DNA of 64,000 nt from Diatrype stigma (lineage: Eukaryota > Ascomycota > Sordariomycetes > Xylariales > Diatrypaceae). A model generated the notes under the pieces. The model did no database searches and had not been told where the DNA came from. It saw nothing but the letters and a program-made list of their open reading frames with translations. Location of the stretch: NCBI GenBank assembly GCA_022225965.2, contig JAKJXP020000005.1, positions 186,001-250,000 on the forward strand. Reading direction: 5' to 3'. Positions 11,259 to 22,672 of this stretch are shown here, in pieces (position 1 is the stretch's first letter; each line of letters starts with the position of its first letter). The translations under genes were made by a program, and so were the position numbers.

Positions 11259-12615
11259 GCGGGGCCGTATCTACGTATACACATACATATATATGTCAAT
11301 AAATAAAAACGGTAGTGGCAGCGGTTCGGGATGCTATATGTATATATGTCTTCCGTCTCTCCCCCCGGGCGTTCTATTCTAGAAGAGTAAGATAGCACTG
11401 GAGCTGCTGGCGGAAAAAAGGGAAAGGAGGGGGGAAGGGCGGGCGGTGGATAGGGGGGAAAAGACAGGAAAAGGAAGACAAAGTCATCAAGAGCCAACCG
11501 CCAACCGCCAACCCCCGATGCGATGGATGCTGTGTAAGATACGCCGAAGAAGATCTTCTCCCGTCCCTGGATATGGGAGATGGGGACGAGGAAGCCATGT
11601 GCTAGAGCGTATAGACGAATATCAAAGAAAGAAAAAAATCTTGTACAAAACTTTGTCCCGCTATTTCATCTCATGTCTGCACCTCAAACTCGGACATGTG
11701 GCCTAGAGCCCGTAGCCGGGGAGTTGAGGTCAACTGGGATTCTGAGTGGGATTCGATACGTGAAAATTATCGCCAGGCCTACGTCGGTACAGTGTTTGTA
11801 AGACACAGAATGGTGTCATGTTTCTGAGCCCAAAGGCAGTGATTAAATCTAGTCAAGTACTTGGCCTATATGAATCAGATAGTACAAGCCCACCCGACAT
11901 TGTAAACGAGGCCGGACTTCCCTGACTCGATCGTGATGGACATTGGATTGTCAGATGGATGGTATGAGTAATACTCTGTTCTAGCCACCTCAACAGGCTC
12001 TATTGATGCAGTACTATACACGACGGCGAAGAGATGAAAACGACCACAGAGGAGCGAATATGACTTATGCCACAGATTGTAGACCAAGAGACTTGGAAAG
12101 TTAGGTAGTAGGCAAGTAGAATATTGTTCGTTTCGTACGTACGTGGGTACGCGCAAGAACTATAGACAAGAAAAGAACGACGAAGCACCACCGTGCGTGC
12201 TTGCTACCCCGGATTAACTATCTTCTGTGTTCACGGCCATCATCGCAAACCCTCCTCAACTCCCCAACCAGAAAAATTACAGACCAAAAAGCAAAAGAAA
12301 TATGAATATAAGAATACGCCGTACACCTCACCCAGATGCTTTCTCGCTGAATGGTATCATCAAATCGCTAAAAAGAAAATCAACAATGAAGAAAAGGCGC
12401 AGTATTTCCCCAGCCTCCCCTTTTCCCACCTCAAGGGATGCAGACTGTGTTCGAGTATTATTCCTGAATATAACGCCTGCGGTAGGACGTAGGACATGGT
12501 ATTGTATGGTGACGCAAGGGTATTTTTCGACGATGACGCAAGCAGGGGGAAGAGAAAGGAAAAGGACAAACCCAAGCCAGAACAACAGGTGTCATCTGCT
12601 TGCTTGCAGAGCCGA
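11259..12615. other. Convergent intergenic region
   Basis: This 1.36 kb lies between the 3' ends of two convergent genes. It carries a G-rich tract at 11420-11443 and purine-rich sequence around 11400-11490. Small reading frames near 12200-12700 lack support. Confidence 0.55.
11420..11443 (+). other. Predicted G-quadruplex motif
   Basis: Four G-tracts (GGG, GGGGGG, GGG, GGG) are separated by loops of 6, 2 and 1 nt on the plus strand, about 160 bp past the stop codon of the mitoribosomal gene. It is probably within or just beyond the 3' UTR. Confidence 0.6.
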
Positions 12616-13866
12616 CTACCTCCGCCGGGTCGGGCTGTCCGGCAACCCGGGCGTCCTCTCGCCGTCCGCCATGATGTTCGTCCACGTGGTGTAGGCCGTG
12701 TCCCGGAAGCCGCCGGCCGTGCTGCCCGACCCGACCGTCGACGGGTCGGCGAATATGTTGATGCTCTCGCTGCCGCCGCTGTGCTGCCTCCGCTCCCGCG
12801 GCGTCCTGGGCGGCGCTCCCAGGCCGCCGCCCGAGTACCGGAAGTGGGAGGTGAGGTCCCGGAGGCCGAGGCCGCCGATCTCGGCCGAGGGGTGGTGGCT
12901 CCGCGGCGTCAGGTGCGGCTCCGCCATCTCGGGCCCTGCCGCGTAGGGCTGCTGGGGCGAGTGGAGGGAGGGGGAGAAGAACGGCGGCGAGCGCTGTTGG
13001 TGGTGCTGGGTGGGGAAGCGCTCTTGGGCTAGGGTGGGCGTGGTGGCGGCGCTCGAGGTCGTGGCCGCCTTGGCCAGGAAGTCCTGGCGCTGGTTCTGGT
13101 AGCCCTGGATGGGCTGCGGGGCGCTGATGATGTTGCCGAAGGACGAGGACGAGTCGTGGCGGTTCTTGGCCGCCTGCTGGCGCCGGTACCGGAGCATCAT
13201 GACCAGCACCGTGATGCCGATGATGCCGGCGATGCCCCCGACCACGCCCCCGACCACGGCCGAGGTGGGGAAGCTGTCGCCGCCGGCCGGGTGGGAGTCG
13301 TCCGTGGACGGCTGCGCAGTGCCGACCTGGCCTTCCGATTCCGTCGATGTGGGTTTGCTCGAGGCCGAGGCCGAGGCCGTCGAGGACTTCTGCGGTGTAT
13401 TCGTGGAGGATGGGCTCGCTCCGCCGCTACCAGGCTTCTTGCTCTGGTCCTTGTCCATCGTGCACGAGCCGTCCTCGCACGAGTAGCCGTACGGGCAGCA
13501 CCCACTACCGCATGTCTCCAACTTGCCGCCGAGAACGGTCGTTTTGATCGCGGCTTTGGGGTTCTTGGCGGGATCTTGGAGGCCGAGGTCGCAGACGATA
13601 GGGTTGATGTTATCACAAGTGCTCCCTTCGGGACAGCATAGCACGGTCGTATCGCCCGCGAGCGGTATGCATTGCGTGCCCTTGTTGCAGCAGAAGCTGT
13701 CCGGGAGGCCGGTTTGCGAGCAGCGGGACATGTCGGCATCTCCGCCACATACATCGGCCCTCGGAAACACCAGGTTGGAGCGGATGTATGTGGCGGATGC
13801 TGAGGTTGCGAGTACTGCACCGAGAAGCAAGGCCCGCAGAAGCCGCGGGCGTCGCGCGCGTGGCAT
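12616..13866 (-). CDS. Single-pass membrane protein with Cys-rich ectodomain
   Basis: A single exon encodes 416 residues. It starts with an Arg-rich n-region and a hydrophobic stretch (RALLLGAVLATSASA, about 11-25), which reads as a signal peptide. The ectodomain (about 37-140) is Cys-rich with repeated pairs (FCCNKGTQC, LCCPEGSTC, GCCPYGYSC) and probably forms a disulfide-stabilised fold. A Ser/Thr/Lys-rich stalk (about 140-195) suggests O-glycosylation. One transmembrane helix (about 202-224, AVVGGVVGGIAGIIGITVLV) is followed by basic LRYRRQQ, and the cytosolic tail is long, Pro/Ser/Gln-rich and disordered. The architecture resembles fungal cell-wall stress sensors of the WSC/Mid2 type, but the Cys motif is not a WSC domain. 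The role is unknown and surface sensing is an inference. It converges with the mitoribosomal gene. Confidence 0.82.
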   Translation of the reverse strand: MPRARRPRLLRALLLGAVLATSASATYIRSNLVFPRADVCGGDADMSRCSQTGLPDSFCCNKGTQCIPLAGDTTVLCCPEGSTCDNINPIVCDLGLQDPAKNPKAAIKTTVLGGKLETCGSGCCPYGYSCEDGSCTMDKDQSKKPGSGGASPSSTNTPQKSSTASASASSKPTSTESEGQVGTAQPSTDDSHPAGGDSFPTSAVVGGVVGGIAGIIGITVLVMMLRYRRQQAAKNRHDSSSSFGNIISAPQPIQGYQNQRQDFLAKAATTSSAATTPTLAQERFPTQHHQQRSPPFFSPSLHSPQQPYAAGPEMAEPHLTPRSHHPSAEIGGLGLRDLTSHFRYSGGGLGAPPRTPRERRQHSGGSESINIFADPSTVGSGSTAGGFRDTAYTTWTNIMADGERTPGLPDSPTRRR

Positions 13867-15352
13867 GTTGGGTATTATACGGTGAGGTAATATAAGAAAT
13901 ATATGTCTGGCAGGAGACCCGTGTGAGTAGGTAGGTGATGGAAGATACCTAGTAACGATGGTCCAGAAAAAGAAGCGGTAGTAACAAAAAATGTTGGGTC
14001 TCGAAAAGGTAACAATATCTACTTGTTGCAGAGAAGAGAAGATTCATTCATTCGGGCTATAAGCGGTCCTTGGCAGGACTGGGCAGGAATTCTGGAGATA
14101 TAGTAGAAGAGTCACGAATAGACAATGGGAGTCGTTCGTTGGCGGCTTGCATTACTCAGAAAGAGACACATCGAACAAAGGCGACTGTGGTTCAAAGCCC
14201 AACAACGCGACGCGAGCCAACCTACCAATGCCATCATGCCTGATCTTTGAACGCCTTTGTCTCCGCTCTGTTTAGTCATTGTCTCATTGTCTCTTCATCC
14301 ACCTACCGTAAACCCGCGTTCTCGTGGGAATAGTAGCAGCAGCCCTCTCTCGATTTTCTGGACTAGAGAATCGCAGACCATCCGGTCCAACGAATCGCCA
14401 GCACATACGGCCGGACGGGAGGACCCCTGGCCTGGTGCCGCAATATTGGCAACGTTCGACTGGACAATACTTGGCCAGAGACGGCCCAGAAATAATCAAC
14501 GCCTGGTCAGATCGGGCAACCATCGACCGTTGCGCTCTTCTACGGATGGGAACAATCGTACGCAGAGTCGCAGAGTGTTCAGAGCCGAGGCAGTGCAGGT
14601 CTTGGGTCGACTGGAGGGTCGCCAAACGAGAGGTTGTCGTGAAATGAAAGCGAATCGCCCAAGGCGCGTTTGCAGCTCGCATTGGGGCTAAAAGCCAGGT
14701 ACAAAAGCTAAAAGAGTTACAGCGGCTGCAGATGGTGTAGGGGGGAGCCATATGGTTGGCTGACAGATTTCCCGATTTCTCAAAATAGGCGCGGGTTTCT
14801 TGGATGCGTAGTTGTGATTGGCCAGAGGCACGAATTTAGCTCAAGAATCGCTAAGAAACGGCACCAGCAAGCTATAGGTTAGGTACCTGGTATGTCCTGC
14901 AGGCCCTGCAGGCCCTGGACGTCGATCATCTGAAACAAAGAGAAAGCTGGCCCTATGGCTACGGGCAGCGAGAGCTCGCTTCTGCAACCCACTATAGGAT
15001 GGCTACAGGATGGCCCGAGACCTACATGTACAGTAGTAGATATGCTTTGCGTTATTTACAAATAGCCTCGATGACGTCTGATCTTTTTGACCTGAATTGA
15101 ACCTGGGGATACGTAGTTCTAACTACGTTCCCGGAGCTTGCCTCTTTCTTGGAGGCCTCCTCGCATGTTAGTTAATCCATTCGACAGAGGAGTCATTCGA
15201 TGGGGGAACAGCAGCTCTGCGAGTAGTATCTACATGCAGTCAGTTCGACTAGGACTGAATCACCAAATCCACTTGCAGTCGACGATGTGAGGCATGTCGC
15301 AGTCAGTGGTTTGTTTTGTTTCAGGCGTCATGATCATGGTTCATTTTACGTT
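13867..15352. other. Intergenic region, promoter of the Cys-rich membrane protein
   Basis: About 1.5 kb with no supportable gene. A tandem CCTGCAGGCCCTGCAGGCCC lies near 14900. Overlapping frames on both strands at 14250-14750 look like chance. Confidence 0.5.
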
Positions 15353-16213
15353 TCACGCCCGACACAACGACTCGATGGCCCCGACCAAGCCCCGCATGCC
15401 ACCCTCGCCGAGGAAGCAGTCATTCTCCCGCCTGACGGCCTCCATGTCCTCCTTCCGGTCATCGGTCCACCGGTGCACGTAGACGGTGCTGAACCCCAGC
15501 GCCCGCGCGGCCCGCGTGTCGTAGGCGTGCGCCGCGACCATGACGGCACTCTCCGGCCCGGCGCGCACCAGGCCCAGGGCCTTGCCGTAGCTGTCCGGAG
15601 CCGGCTTGTGCACGCCCAGGAGCTCGCTCGAGAACAGCATGGCGAAGACCTCGCCCAGGCCCGAGGACCGCGCCAGGTCGAGCTGCAGCCGCGTGGTCCC
15701 GTTCGCCAGCACGAAGAGCTCGAGCTCCGGGTCCGTCTCCCTCAGCGCCCGCAGCGCGGGCAGGACGTCGGGCCACGCGGACATGGAGTGCCAGGACCTG
15801 ACGGCATCTTCAAAGGCAGGGTTGACGCAGCAAAAGTCGCCGCCATCACCATTGGCATGCGCACAACCCTGGCGGAAGAAGCGGTGGGCATGGTCCTTAT
15901 AGGTCTCGTTTTCCAGCACTCGCAGCAGCGCCCACCGGTGGGCGGCGTCGATGTCTAGCTGGGGCATATTCTGGAACGACCGGAATTGGATATCCTCGAA
16001 GAACGCCTGGCGCCAGTCCAGCGCCATCGCCGAGCGGATGGGCTCAGGGATGGCCTGGGGCAGGGCACGGACGACGCTCGAATGCCAGTCCAGACACGTG
16101 CCCATGAAGTCAAAAAAGACTGCCTTGACCCGCCTCTGCTGCTGCTGCTGCTGCTGCTGTTGAGTCACAGTCGCGGCCTGGGTGGGCCGCGGGGACCCGA
16201 TTTGCGACGACAT
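15353..16213 (-). CDS. HAD-superfamily hydrolase, type II haloacid dehalogenase-like
   Basis: A single exon encodes 286 residues. A nine-Gln run (18-26, CTG/CAG tract at about 16137-16163) precedes the fold. The first HAD motif is FFDFMGTCLDW with nucleophile Asp35, matching the D-x-x-G-T form of 2-haloacid dehalogenases. The second motif is LFVLANGT, the third Lys is in GVHKPAPDSYG, and the fourth region is MVAAHAYDTRAARALG, where type II enzymes usually read VAAHxxD. All catalytic positions are therefore present. Known relatives act on 2-haloacids or small phosphorylated substrates; the natural substrate cannot be read from sequence. There is no signal peptide, so it is probably cytosolic. 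Genes of this class are common and scattered in filamentous fungi. Confidence 0.88.
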   Translation of the reverse strand: MSSQIGSPRPTQAATVTQQQQQQQQQRRVKAVFFDFMGTCLDWHSSVVRALPQAIPEPIRSAMALDWRQAFFEDIQFRSFQNMPQLDIDAAHRWALLRVLENETYKDHAHRFFRQGCAHANGDGGDFCCVNPAFEDAVRSWHSMSAWPDVLPALRALRETDPELELFVLANGTTRLQLDLARSSGLGEVFAMLFSSELLGVHKPAPDSYGKALGLVRAGPESAVMVAAHAYDTRAARALGFSTVYVHRWTDDRKEDMEAVRRENDCFLGEGGMRGLVGAIESLCRA

Positions 16214-18818
16214 ACGTAATGTTGGGCTCGCGGAGAGAAAAAATTTGCCATGAGCCGGATGCTGGCTGTAGTATAGAAGTATTCGACCCCGGTGCTTGAC
16301 TGCCAGACAGGGCCTTTGGTGGGTTGGGTTAATTAGCTTAATTAGAGGATCGCTGCGCGGTCCGGACCGGTGAGCGCAAGGTGTGAAGCGGTCAGCTATA
16401 GTACTTGCTTACGCCCACAGGGTATACCCCTAGTCACCTAGGTCATTACGTAGTGTAGTACGAACGTAGTGTAGTATGTAGTAAGCCATGCGGAATTAGA
16501 CTATGCCGCTACTATGTTTGTGAAGCAGAAACAACGCCATCGTGAAAGAGATCTACGACTAAGGTAGTCTCTTTGAGACGGAAGAAAAAGAAAATCGCAA
16601 TCCTCCATAGCACGTGCATGTGAGTCACTATGGGACTTCACTAGTTAGACAATCAATTGATTGAAACGTTGCTCTTCGATCGTCATCGCCCTAAGGATTA
16701 GGACCCCATGTCAGCCCATGTCTTGTCTCTCCTCGCCCTCAGCGCCCATCGTCTATCTTATTTGGTAACCCGAGAAGGGCTGGTGTTGGGCTCCCATCGC
16801 GGCATCGCCTACCGGCAAGTTGACATCCCATCACACCTTTTGCACACCTTGGCCAGCCGGGCTAGTCTGAGGGCTGTCAAACCTACTAGTCTATACTTTA
16901 CACCTATCCGAACCGGCTCACCACCGACCTCAGACCAGATACTAGAGACTAGGTAACTAGTAGATAGCTGCCAAAAGGGAATCTTTGGTCCGTGTCACGG
17001 CGAAGCGTAATGTGATAACCCCGCTTTGTATAACCCAGTAAACGGCCTTACTCGGTAGCTCTTTTTTCTCTTTTCTTTTTCTTCTACTCGACCCCTCGAG
17101 ATCATCGCGATCACGACCAGTTGTGGAAGCTACTTACTTTCGTCAGTACGGCCGAAGCCTAGAGCAAGCCTCCCTTCCGATATAGGAAGATTTGACCGTT
17201 GACTGTTGGAGGCGGGAAGGGGGCGGCCTTCCAAGAGGATGTGGGGGGTGAAAAGGAAGGGGGGGGAAAAAAGAAAAGAAAAGGATAGAGGGGGGAAGCT
17301 ACCCCGGTAAGGAAGCTAGACAATTGAAGCTCGACAAATCGCATCGCAATTGCCCGGTTTACGACACAACTACTAGCATGTACTAACTACTGGGTAAGTA
17401 CCTTAACTTATAAGACATACGAAGTATGAGATGGAGCTTCACGCTCAATACCTGCATATGTAGTAGTCGATGGTGAAGGGTCAAGGGTCCGGTATGTACT
17501 ACTCGTTCTGGTTCCCGGTCTGGGTCTTGACCGAGCCAGCTAACTTGTAGTAGTTTACCTACTCCGTAGACTATTAGTCTAGGTATGTAGTATGCCGAGA
17601 GACAACCTGGAATACATACAATGGCTTTGAGGAGGTCACCTACGGGCGAATTGAGTGGGCAGGGGGCGGGCTGGCTGTCAGACGGATCTTCGCGAACGGG
17701 GCCGAAAGAGAGGGGGCCGACGACGGATTTGGCTCTTGGTGTGGGGGGCACGCACCTGACTATTTTGCTTGATCACGAGAATTCCTATAATCCTAGTTAC
17801 ATTCTCCAAATGCCCTTCCCAAGCTGTGATTCGTCTGCGTGAAACCAGATCTGCCTGTTTTGTCAGTGCCGGTGCCGGTGCCCTTGTCCCGTCTTGTCAA
17901 TTGCCTAGGTGAAGATAGTTGATTGAGTGGTTGGCTTGGATCAGCTTGGATAGCCTGCAAGGTCAATTGTGATGATCGATGGATTGATTGGTTTGTTTCC
18001 CATGTAAGTAAACTACGGCGCAGTCACTATTAGTCTGGTGGTTACAAGGCATAGGCAAACATGTGAAAGACAAAGCAAGTATTGGAGGTGTTGTTTAGTT
18101 CGGTTGATTTGATTTGATCTGATTGATTGATTGATTGTAACGATTCTATTACAATGATCGCTCTTGGGTTCTAGTCCACAAGAGCCTGTAAGAGGCGGGA
18201 AGCAATCAAGCGGTGCTACCCTATGAAAATCCATCCCAGGGCTCCAGAGTTGTTTCGTTTCGTACACGAAGTAGGCGTGTTTTGTGCAGAACCAATTCAG
18301 AACCATAAACCCGATATCCACTCCCAAAACTGGCGCTGAATGGCCCCCGAAACTCCTTGCCTTGCCTCCCACATGCAATGGGTATATTGCGGAACAGCAT
18401 GAATATGCGGGAGAAAAGAAAATTGTTGTCGTCCCCTCGTAAAGCCATGATGATTTTCGTACCTCCCCGTCGTAGCCAGCCCGGCCCCGGGCCACTGCCT
18501 ACATTAAATCCCCAACCAAGTCCCCATATCCATAGGTATCCCAAATAAGTGTCCAATGTCCAAAGTGTCGTTTCCAGTATCCAGTGTGCCTTGCGGCGTC
18601 CTCTCTCTCTAGGGGGTATATTCCAAGTAATTTAAAGTAGAAAAATGTAAAATGTGTAGAAGTGAATGTGTTTGATCAAGTCCGAAGACTTGATGCGAAG
18701 GGGATGGCAAATGCCTGCATCACCAGGAGGCCACCTGCAAAAAGAGGTAGGAGCTCCTGCTAATTAGCTAGCAACCACCACCCTTCAAGACCAGCTGTGA
18801 AGAATGAGGCGATAGAAG
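16214..18818. other. Gene-free 2.6 kb between the HAD gene and the PRO1-like gene
   Basis: This holds the promoter of the HAD gene and the 3' flank of the PRO1-like gene. G-rich and purine-rich sequence lies at about 17210-17300, and a (GATT)n-like run at about 18110-18140. A 160-codon minus frame at 18013-18495 shows no conserved pattern and is probably 3' UTR of the PRO1-like transcript. Confidence 0.5.
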
Positions 18819-21020
18819 CTAGATCAGCAGGTAGTCACAGCCCCTCATTTGCATGACATCTCGCCAGGAGATGTATGGGGCCTCCGTTGTCCCGTTCGCA
18901 TTGGGGCTAGGTTGGGCGCTGTCAACCTGTTGCCAGACCTCGTGCAGCAAGGAAACAACGCCGCCGAAGCTGCCGCTGTAGGAGGCGTCACCTAGCTGCG
19001 CGACCCGGTCGTGGAAGAACTGGCGGAATGGCGAGTTCATGTCGCTGACCGAGCCGCCAATGAGGTAGACCCAGGAAAGACTGCGGTCGAAGCCGTTGAG
19101 TCCCGAGGGAATGTGTTGAAGCACGGTAGTGAGCTTCTCCACGAGACCGACGCAGCTAGCCTGGCTGGGCGAGAAGCCGGGCACAAGGCTGCACAGGTAG
19201 ATGCGGGCCGCGAGCCGGAAAGCGCTCGTGATGTTCTTGCTGAGCTGCTTCGGGCTCAGGGTGCCATTGGCGTTGAAGGGCATCCGGGGGCCATTGTCGC
19301 CGACCTCGGTCAGGCCGATCTGGTCGCCCAGCGCATGGACGTGCTGGCAGAGGCTGATGTCGTCCATGCCGTCCTTCTTGAGGGCCTCGAGACAAGCGAT
19401 CTCTGAAATGAGGTACATGACACGGTCATCACATCCCATCAGTTCGCGGAGTCCGAGAGAAGAGTTGGTGGTGGAGAGATGCTTGTCGCGGTACGCGTGC
19501 GCGAATGCGGGCGCCTGGCCTTGCATTGTCGCGCCAAGTATGTCAATCCACGCGGTAAGAGTCATGTTGAAAGGTGTCTGCGCCTGGTGCTCGTGGGGCT
19601 GGCAGACGGATTGCGGGAGGCCGAGCTTAGCCACAAGGGACTTCACGGCCTCGAAGTGCTGGTGCCAGGGGATATCCGGCAGCGAGTCGTCGTAGCGGCC
19701 GACGCAGCACTGGAAGAAGATGAGGCCCAATGTTGCCTCGAGGATCTGCTGGTGGTTCTCATCCTGGTTCAGCGCCTCGCAAAGAGCGAGGATGGTGGCA
19801 TGGCGGTGTCGCATGATGTCGTTGTCGATCTCCTCTCCCTGGATGTTCATGGTCGCCTTGTAATGCTGGGCAGCAATCATAAGGCAGCAGTGGAGGTAGA
19901 TCTTGTTGGTCTGTAAAGCGGGGAGGATGAGGTCGGATCCGACCGATCCATGCTGGTTCGTCTCCAGGATAGGGAAGATGGTTGGCAGCACGAATTGGAT
20001 GAAGTGGTCCAGCAGTCGCTGATCCGCCTCGTCCAATTCGATGTCGACTTGGCGAGAATCCGTCGCAGGCCCATGAGCGAAGTCAAAGAAGTTGCAGTTC
20101 AGAGTCTCCTCGGTAAGTGACTCCTTTCGTTCTTGGAAGACCTGCTCGGCCCATTCACCTTCGAAGGGGTAAGAAGAAAGGACGGTTCCTGGAGGCGGTG
20201 GCGTGTGGTAGGTGCTGAAGGTCGAGATAGTGGACTCCCGAATCGTTGGCACATCGTTGACGAACATCTGCCTCTCGGTCTTGACATCAATCTCGTAGGG
20301 AGACTCGTAGAACATGAGATCGGAGTGGCCCGGGTGAATCTGCGGGGTGTAGGCGCCATAGTCGGCCACATGCGGCGAGCCGTTGTTGAAGTTGAAAGAG
20401 AAGTGCGAATCGATCGATGCTGATCTCGTGCGGTCCAATGGGTCTGAGAAGGTTGCTGAGGTAGGCAGAGAGTGCGTCAGACCTGGCGGCGAGCCGACTT
20501 GTGTTTGAATGGTGTGCGAGGCCTTTTCCGAGAGCTTCTTGCGCTTGATGACCATCTTGATGTCCTCCTTCTTCTGTCTCCTCGCGTCGTTGTTGCTCCA
20601 CCACATTGGTCGCTTGTACTCGCAGCAGAGGCCAAGATGCTTGCATGCTGTGCACATAGGAGTGCCTTCATCGCACTTCTTGCGCCGTAACCTGCAAGTA
20701 TAGCATCCTAGTGGGAGGATGTTGAGTCAGTTCACGGTCCCTCAAGAAGGGTTGGATTATTGTGCAGTGAAGGTGGGCCGTGCAGGTGAGAGGTGGTGCC
20801 TGCGTATAAGTCGCCCTATAGGGTAGGATAAGGGGGCGGGGGATAACAAACCTGTTCTCGACCGACGGTGCATCTGTGCTTTAGCTTTGTTGTTGTTTGC
20901 ATTGCTGCTGGCCGGCTTGGAAGCAGCCTTAGGCTTGGTAGGTTGTGCGACGGCCATGTTTACTGCTGCTGCTCTCATGAAGTCTTCCCGAGGCTGCTGG
21001 TTGGGGGGTAGACCTGACAT
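18819..21020 (-). CDS. pro1: Zn2Cys6 transcription factor, PRO1/ADV-1-like regulator of sexual development
   Basis: Two exons on the minus strand (21020-20852 and 20707-18819) give 685 residues. The 144-nt intron falls inside the zinc cluster. Splicing makes RSRTGCYTCRLRRKKC followed by CTACKHLGLCCEYKRPMWW, a complete C-x2-C-x6-C-x6-C-x2-C-x6-C cluster (C58, C61, C68, C75, C78, C85). A basic linker with IKMVIKRKKL follows. From about residue 220 the protein has the helical pattern of the fungal_trans_2 regulatory domain. Size and the cluster with its CEYKRPMWW continuation match PRO1 of Sordaria and ADV-1 of Neurospora (about 690 residues), which act in fruiting-body formation and cell fusion. 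That orthology is from memory of the family and needs a search. The ATG at 21020 is the first in-frame ATG. Upstream lies the largest gene-free stretch of the window. Confidence 0.85.
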
Positions 21021-22306
21021 TTGTATTATGCTCGAGTCGACTAGGTACCTGCGTTGATCTTCCAAGCACTTGACCGGGGTCTTCCGGACTAGTCAAGCCG
21101 AGTGCAAGCGGGAGGAGGGAGGAGGCCAGAGGGGGGACGGGGGTCTAGTCCAGGCCCTGCCCGATCAATTGCTAGGGTCTTCGGGGAGAATTGCAACCCA
21201 GAGACCACTGATTAGTGAGTGTTGCCCAATATCCTCCAAAAGTCGATTCTGGGGTATAATAGGCCGTGGGTGGAAATGACGGTAGTAATGCGAACCCGGG
21301 CCACTGGCGGGGTTGTTCGACTTCGGTAAGTTTGTCGAGATAGGAAATTAAATTATGTATGTATCTGTCGTTTTCGTTGGTCCGAATGAATGAATGTATT
21401 AATCCCGCGCAAGTACCAGCTTGCCTTTCACGATCGAGAATTGGAAACGGGAGGTAGATGGGGTGAGGGTGAGAGTGAGGGTGAGGGTGAAGATGAGGAT
21501 GAGGAGAGGGAGGATATTACTTGAAGGAACTGGGACGACGACACTTGGATCTTGTATGGCTTCAACATCTCGAAATGCTAGAGGTTTGGCCTGGAGGTGT
21601 GAAGCCTTATATCATGGTCGAATCTCATCGACCACATCCCACATGCTGGCTGCATATGAGCGAAGGCCCTTCAAGGCCGGTTCAAAAATAGAAACAGCCA
21701 TGATGAAAGCTGGGCTAATTTAGAAATTAGCCCACTTTGTTGGCGACCAAATTAGCAAAGAATTGACGACCCTTGACGACTTTCACCTGGTTGCGCTTGG
21801 GAGAGCGAATGGTTGGCTGCCTTGGGCGGGTGTGTGGTATTGCGGTGGGGAATATTGAATTATCGACCAGTCATCGACACTTTCTCCAAGGCCGGAAGTC
21901 TGCGGGCGTACAAGAAGGACCCCATCTTGCCCATCTCCCATGTCTTTTACCCATGCCTCGCTGCCTCCACCCATTCACCCATGCTGCATATCTTGGCGCT
22001 GTAGATGTGATCACAACGCTATATGCACGTACAAGGATCTACAAGGGCATAGTCTCGACCCCACCTCCCACACTACTGAGCAAACTTCCCGCCTTTTTAC
22101 TTGCCAGATTGACTCTTCCGTTGATAGATACAGAGATTCACCGTATGTCCGTATGTAAGCAACTGTGCAGGCTGGTCTTACTGGTGGGATGAGCCCACGT
22201 ACCTACTTCAATGTATGTGACTGTACGGTTGCCTAGGTAGGTAGTTACCTATGTAAGAAAAACACCACATACTATTCACGAATCATTCACGAGAAGATGA
22301 GAGAAG

Positions 22307-22334
22307 TATCTCGTATCTCGTATCTCGTAGCTCG
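22307..22334. repeat. 7-bp tandem repeat (TATCTCG, four units)
   Basis: Three exact TATCTCG units are followed by TAGCTCG. Confidence 0.85.
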
Positions 22335-22539
22335 AAACCACCACGTGCTCAGACAATTCAAATTTAGGCTTCTCGGTACAACTTGGTATAACATCAACAC
22401 ATGCACACAGCACATGCACGCTCTCAATTGCACCCTCTCGATGCTGTCCTGGCTGAGGGGGGTGACTCGGCTACTCGCTTGTCATGATGTACCCGACGCA
22501 CGCCGGATTGACGGACAGTATGATCGCACGGTGAAGTAA

Positions 22540-22583
22540 GTGCATTCAGTGCATTCAGTGCATTCAGCGCATTCAGTGCATTC
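22540..22583. repeat. 9-bp tandem repeat (GTGCATTCA, five units)
   Basis: Units 1-3 are exact, unit 4 has one T-to-C change (GCGCATTCA) and unit 5 lacks the last A. Confidence 0.9.
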
Positions 22584-22636
22584 TCCATCCTGCCTGCCCC
22601 CAGTTGGCCGGTGTCCTCGACCCCCGACCCCTGTCC

Positions 22637-22672
22637 GATCCCCTGCCCGATCCCCTGCCCGATCCCCTGCCC
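22637..22672. repeat. 12-bp tandem repeat (GATCCCCTGCCC, three units)
   Basis: Three exact copies lie less than 60 bp from the 9-bp repeat, with related TGTCC/GACCCCTGTCC sequence just upstream. Confidence 0.9.

Noticed and set aside
14257..14751. Overlapping frames of 144 and 155 codons on opposite strands
   Set aside because: They mirror each other, have no domain-like pattern and no splice-consistent extension.
18013..18495. Minus frame of 160 codons downstream of the PRO1-like gene
   Set aside because: Repetitive GATT sequence contributes much of it; more likely 3' UTR.
15353..21020. Neighbouring HAD hydrolase and Zn2Cys6 regulator considered as part of a metabolic cluster
   Set aside because: 2.6 kb separates them, the regulator resembles a developmental factor, and no biosynthetic core enzyme is nearby.
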